From contig NZ_JAHBZI010000001.1 of the NCBI RefSeq assembly GCF_019635515.1, positions 992,001-1,056,000 on the forward strand: 64,000 bases of DNA, written 5' to 3'. The notes beneath the pieces were generated by a model. It made no database searches. It was not told the DNA's origin and was given only the letters and a program-made list of their open reading frames with translations. This document shows, one piece after another, positions 61,856 to 64,000 of the stretch (the first letter of the stretch is position 1; the number at the start of each line of letters is the position of its first letter). Position numbers and translations under genes: made by a program. The stretch comes from Sphingomonas sp. Lineage in GTDB: Bacteria > Pseudomonadota > Alphaproteobacteria > Sphingomonadales > Sphingomonadaceae.

Positions 61856-63381
61856 GCGCCGGGCTCTCCGGCTGGGCGATCGAGACGATCGTCGCGACCA
61901 CGCTGCTGATGCTGCTGGTGCTTGCCGTCCGCGCGCCAGTCCGCAAGGCGTTCGGGCCGTATATGGCCTATGCGCTGTGGCTGCTGCCGGTGCTGCGCAT
62001 GCTCATGCCGCCGCTGCCGGCGAGTTGGACCGAGCAGGCGGCGGCGCCGGTCGCCGCGGCCAGCGACGTCATCGCCTATTATGTTGTCGAGCCGATCGCC
62101 AGCATCTCGGACACCCCGGTCACCGCTGCCACGGCAAGCTCGATCAACTGGCTGCTGATCGCCGGCATCGCCTGGGCTGCGGGGGCACTGCTGTTCCTGG
62201 GCTATCATCTGATCTCGCACACCCGTTATTGCCGGAATCTGCTCCGCGCCGCGCGGGTCGATCGCACTGTGGCCGAGGGTAGGGTGCGGGTGATCGAGAC
62301 CGATGCAGCGCACGGTCCGCTCGCCTTCGGCGTGTTCCGCAAATATGTCGCCTTCCCGCGCGATTTCTCGGAGCGCTATGACGAGCAGGAGCGCGATCTG
62401 GCGCTGGCACATGAGCTTGGCCACCATGTTCGCGGGGATCTGATCGCCAACTGGGTCGCGCTCATCGTCCTCGCCATCCACTGGTTCAACCCGGTTGCCT
62501 GGAGGGCCTTTCGCGCCTTCCGCGCCGATCAGGAAATGGCCTGCGACGCCCTGGTGCTCGCCGGCCGCGCCCAGGCGCTGCGCCATGCCTATGGCCGCGC
62601 GATCGTCAAGTCCGCGCATGGCGGTGCGGTCTCGGCGGCATGTCACTTGCACACGATAAATGAAGTCAAAGGGAGGTTACGCATGCTTTCGAAGACCGGA
62701 AAACTATCTCCCACGCGCCTTGCTTGCGGGTTGGTTGGTGTCAGCGCCCTGAGCCTGGCCGCGCTGGGGCTCACCGCCTCCGGCACCCAGGCCGCCGAGA
62801 CGATCAAGAACGAGGTCGAGGCCGTCACCGGCGTCACGCTCGGCCAGGATGTGCCCGCGCCGCCGGCGCCCGCCGCCGCGCCGCGCGCACCGGCCGCTCC
62901 GGAAGCCCCCGGGGCGCCCGAAGCTGGCAACCGCCATGTCGAGCGCCACGTCTATCGCTTCAGCGACGACGACAAGGACGGCAAGGGCGGCAAGCGCGTC
63001 AAGAAGATCGTGATGGTCCATGCCGACGGCACCCGCACCGAAACCGAAATGCCCGATATCGACAAGATCATGGCCGATATGCCCCAGATCCGCGACGGCA
63101 AGTGCGGCGGTGGTGGCGAGCCGACCGTCGAGCACCGCATCGATGGCGGCAAGAAGGTGATGATCATCTGCACCGATCGCATTGAGCGCGTCACCGCCGA
63201 TGCCACCCGTTTGGCGATGCGCGGCAAGCGCTTCGGCATGCAGGGCGCGCTGATGAGCCTGCGTCACGCCCGCCGCAGAGTCGAGATGGACGGCGAGCTC
63301 AACGGCGACGAGCGCGCCAAGGCACTCAAGGGCATCGACGAGGCGATCCGCGAGCTCGAGAAGAACAGCGACAAGGACTAG
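61852..63381 (+). CDS. M56-family membrane metallopeptidase, BlaR1-like sensor lacking a penicillin-binding domain
   Basis: The 509-residue protein starts at GTG 61852, inside the blaI-like stop (GTGA). It has membrane helices at the N terminus and the zinc motif LALAHELGHHVRGDL near 190 (HELGH). Membrane and loop segments follow to about 320. BlaR1 and MecR1 end in a penicillin-binding sensor domain; here the C terminus is instead a Pro/Ala- and charge-rich stretch (PAPPAPAAAPRAPAAPEAP, DDKDGKGGKRVKK) with no SxxK/SxN/KTG signature. The signal it senses is therefore unlikely to be a covalently bound beta-lactam. Confidence 0.88.
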   Translation: MSAGLSGWAIETIVATTLLMLLVLAVRAPVRKAFGPYMAYALWLLPVLRMLMPPLPASWTEQAAAPVAAASDVIAYYVVEPIASISDTPVTAATASSINWLLIAGIAWAAGALLFLGYHLISHTRYCRNLLRAARVDRTVAEGRVRVIETDAAHGPLAFGVFRKYVAFPRDFSERYDEQERDLALAHELGHHVRGDLIANWVALIVLAIHWFNPVAWRAFRAFRADQEMACDALVLAGRAQALRHAYGRAIVKSAHGGAVSAACHLHTINEVKGRLRMLSKTGKLSPTRLACGLVGVSALSLAALGLTASGTQAAETIKNEVEAVTGVTLGQDVPAPPAPAAAPRAPAAPEAPGAPEAGNRHVERHVYRFSDDDKDGKGGKRVKKIVMVHADGTRTETEMPDIDKIMADMPQIRDGKCGGGGEPTVEHRIDGGKKVMIICTDRIERVTADATRLAMRGKRFGMQGALMSLRHARRRVEMDGELNGDERAKALKGIDEAIRELEKNSDKD

Positions 63382-63434
63382 ACCTTAGGGGGAGGGCGTT
63401 TGCTTTAGTGCCCCTTTCGCAAATGCCCTTCAGG

Positions 63435-63474
63435 AAGGGGCCGGCTGAACTCCTTCGCAGCCGGCCCCTTTTTG
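63435..63474 (+). terminator. Rho-independent terminator after the M56 peptidase gene
   Basis: A 13-bp perfect stem (63435-63447 / 63458-63470) with a 10-nt loop ends in a T-run. Confidence 0.92.
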
Positions 63475-63516
63475 CTGTGACTTGTTGAATGCACGCGCCG
63501 GGGGCATGCACAGGGC

Positions 63517-64000
63517 ATGACGACTGGCGCGCCTCACAGCAAAGCTCCCGCAACCGCTGACGCGGCGCTGCGCACCCGGCAAATCTGGTTCACGCTGGTC
63601 GTCGCCGCGCTGGCACTGTGGATGGTGCTGCCCTTCGCCACGCCGATCGCCTGGGCGGTGGTGATCGCGATTGCAGAATGGCCGCTGTTCCGCCGCGGCA
63701 TCCGCCGCTTCCCCGGCCATCCGCTGCTCGTGGCGCTGGGGCTTACCCTCGCGACTGCCTTGCTCGTCATCCTGCCGCTGTCGATCGCGGCGGTAACGCT
63801 GGCGCAGGAAAGCCAGGTGGCGCTGGCCTGGTTCCAGCAGGTCCAGCAGAACGGCCTTCCCGAACCGGGCTGGCTGCACGATCTGCCCTTGGTCGGCGAG
63901 CGTGTCGCGGCGTGGTGGCGCGAGCACCTCGTCCACGGCCCGCAAGCCAGCGCGCTGCTCGCCGCGGTCAGCGCGACATCGGTGCTCGCCTGGACCCGCT
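63517..64000 (+). CDS. AI-2E family transporter, 3' end outside window
   Basis: ATG 63517 opens a frame running off the right edge. The visible 161 residues show alternating hydrophobic helices (FTLVVAALALWMVLPFATPIAWAVVIAIAEWPLFRR..., LLVALGLTLATALLVILPLSIAAVTLAQE) and then an amphipathic loop, the layout of AI-2E/PerM transporters. Substrate unknown. It begins after the M56 terminator. Confidence 0.82.
   Translation, partial: MTTGAPHSKAPATADAALRTRQIWFTLVVAALALWMVLPFATPIAWAVVIAIAEWPLFRRGIRRFPGHPLLVALGLTLATALLVILPLSIAAVTLAQESQVALAWFQQVQQNGLPEPGWLHDLPLVGERVAAWWREHLVHGPQASALLAAVSATSVLAWTR

Noticed and set aside
1-64000. tRNA, rRNA genes and CRISPR arrays
   Set aside because: Reading intergenic gaps showed no cloverleaf-like sequence with a GGTTCGAATC-type arm, no rRNA stretches and no regularly spaced identical repeats beyond the short iterons.

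Overview
The window joins two different kinds of DNA. From about 21.4 kb to the right end it is ordinary high-GC alphaproteobacterial chromosome, most likely from a Sphingomonas-type organism. The evidence is the gene content (panB, a YfgM-like gene, bamB and der in a row; accB-accC; thiS-thiG; leuC-leuD; purL; a DUF1476/zeta-BolA-Grx4 group; a TonB-dependent receptor with a PepSY partner) and intergenic palindromes of the kind common in sphingomonads. From base 1 to about 21.3 kb it is accessory DNA with visibly lower and uneven GC: part of an integrative and conjugative element (ICE) carrying a resistance block and a defence operon.

Accessory layout, left to right. (1) The 3' part of a foreign fabF-like gene. 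(2) A resistance block in the order known from Salmonella genomic island 1: LysR regulator, tet(G), tetR(G) with two tet operators, and floR. (3) The DNA-processing and replication/maintenance genes of an ICE, all on the minus strand: VirD2/RlxS-type relaxase, lytic transglycosylase, DUF736, TraF peptidase, DUF2840, RepA and an AlpA/RdfS-like excisionase. Candidate oriT and iteron sequences lie inside this block. (4) ICE control genes: a DUF2285-only gene (QseM-like) and a DUF6499 + DUF2285 pair in two frames that looks like FseA, made by +1 ribosomal frameshifting. (5) A GNAT gene and ardA with a hairpin leader. (6) A tightly packed four-gene defence operon: N6-adenine methyltransferase, XhoI/PaeR7I-type endonuclease (predicted site CTCGAG), SIR2 and HerA. 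No integrase and no type IV secretion genes are present, so the rest of the ICE should lie to the left of the window or be lost.

How the parts would work together. FseA-like protein should activate the rdfS-like promoter and QseM-like protein should restrain it. RdfS then biases an unseen integrase to excision, the relaxase nicks oriT, and RepA copies the excised circle. ArdA protects incoming DNA from type I enzymes. The methylase/endonuclease pair plus SIR2-HerA would defend the host against phage and help retain the element. floR and tet(G) give florfenicol/chloramphenicol and tetracycline export.

Chromosomal part: biosynthesis (pantothenate, purine, fatty acid, shikimate, thiamine thiazole, leucine), outer-membrane assembly (BamB), ribosome GTPase Der, iron handling (Bfr, Bfd and a siderophore-receptor operon, the last two preceded by similar Fur-like sites), a CoA-transferase operon split by a phosphatase gene, and a BlaI/M56-peptidase regulatory pair with a double operator. 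Every assignment here was made by reading the sequence; no database search was run.
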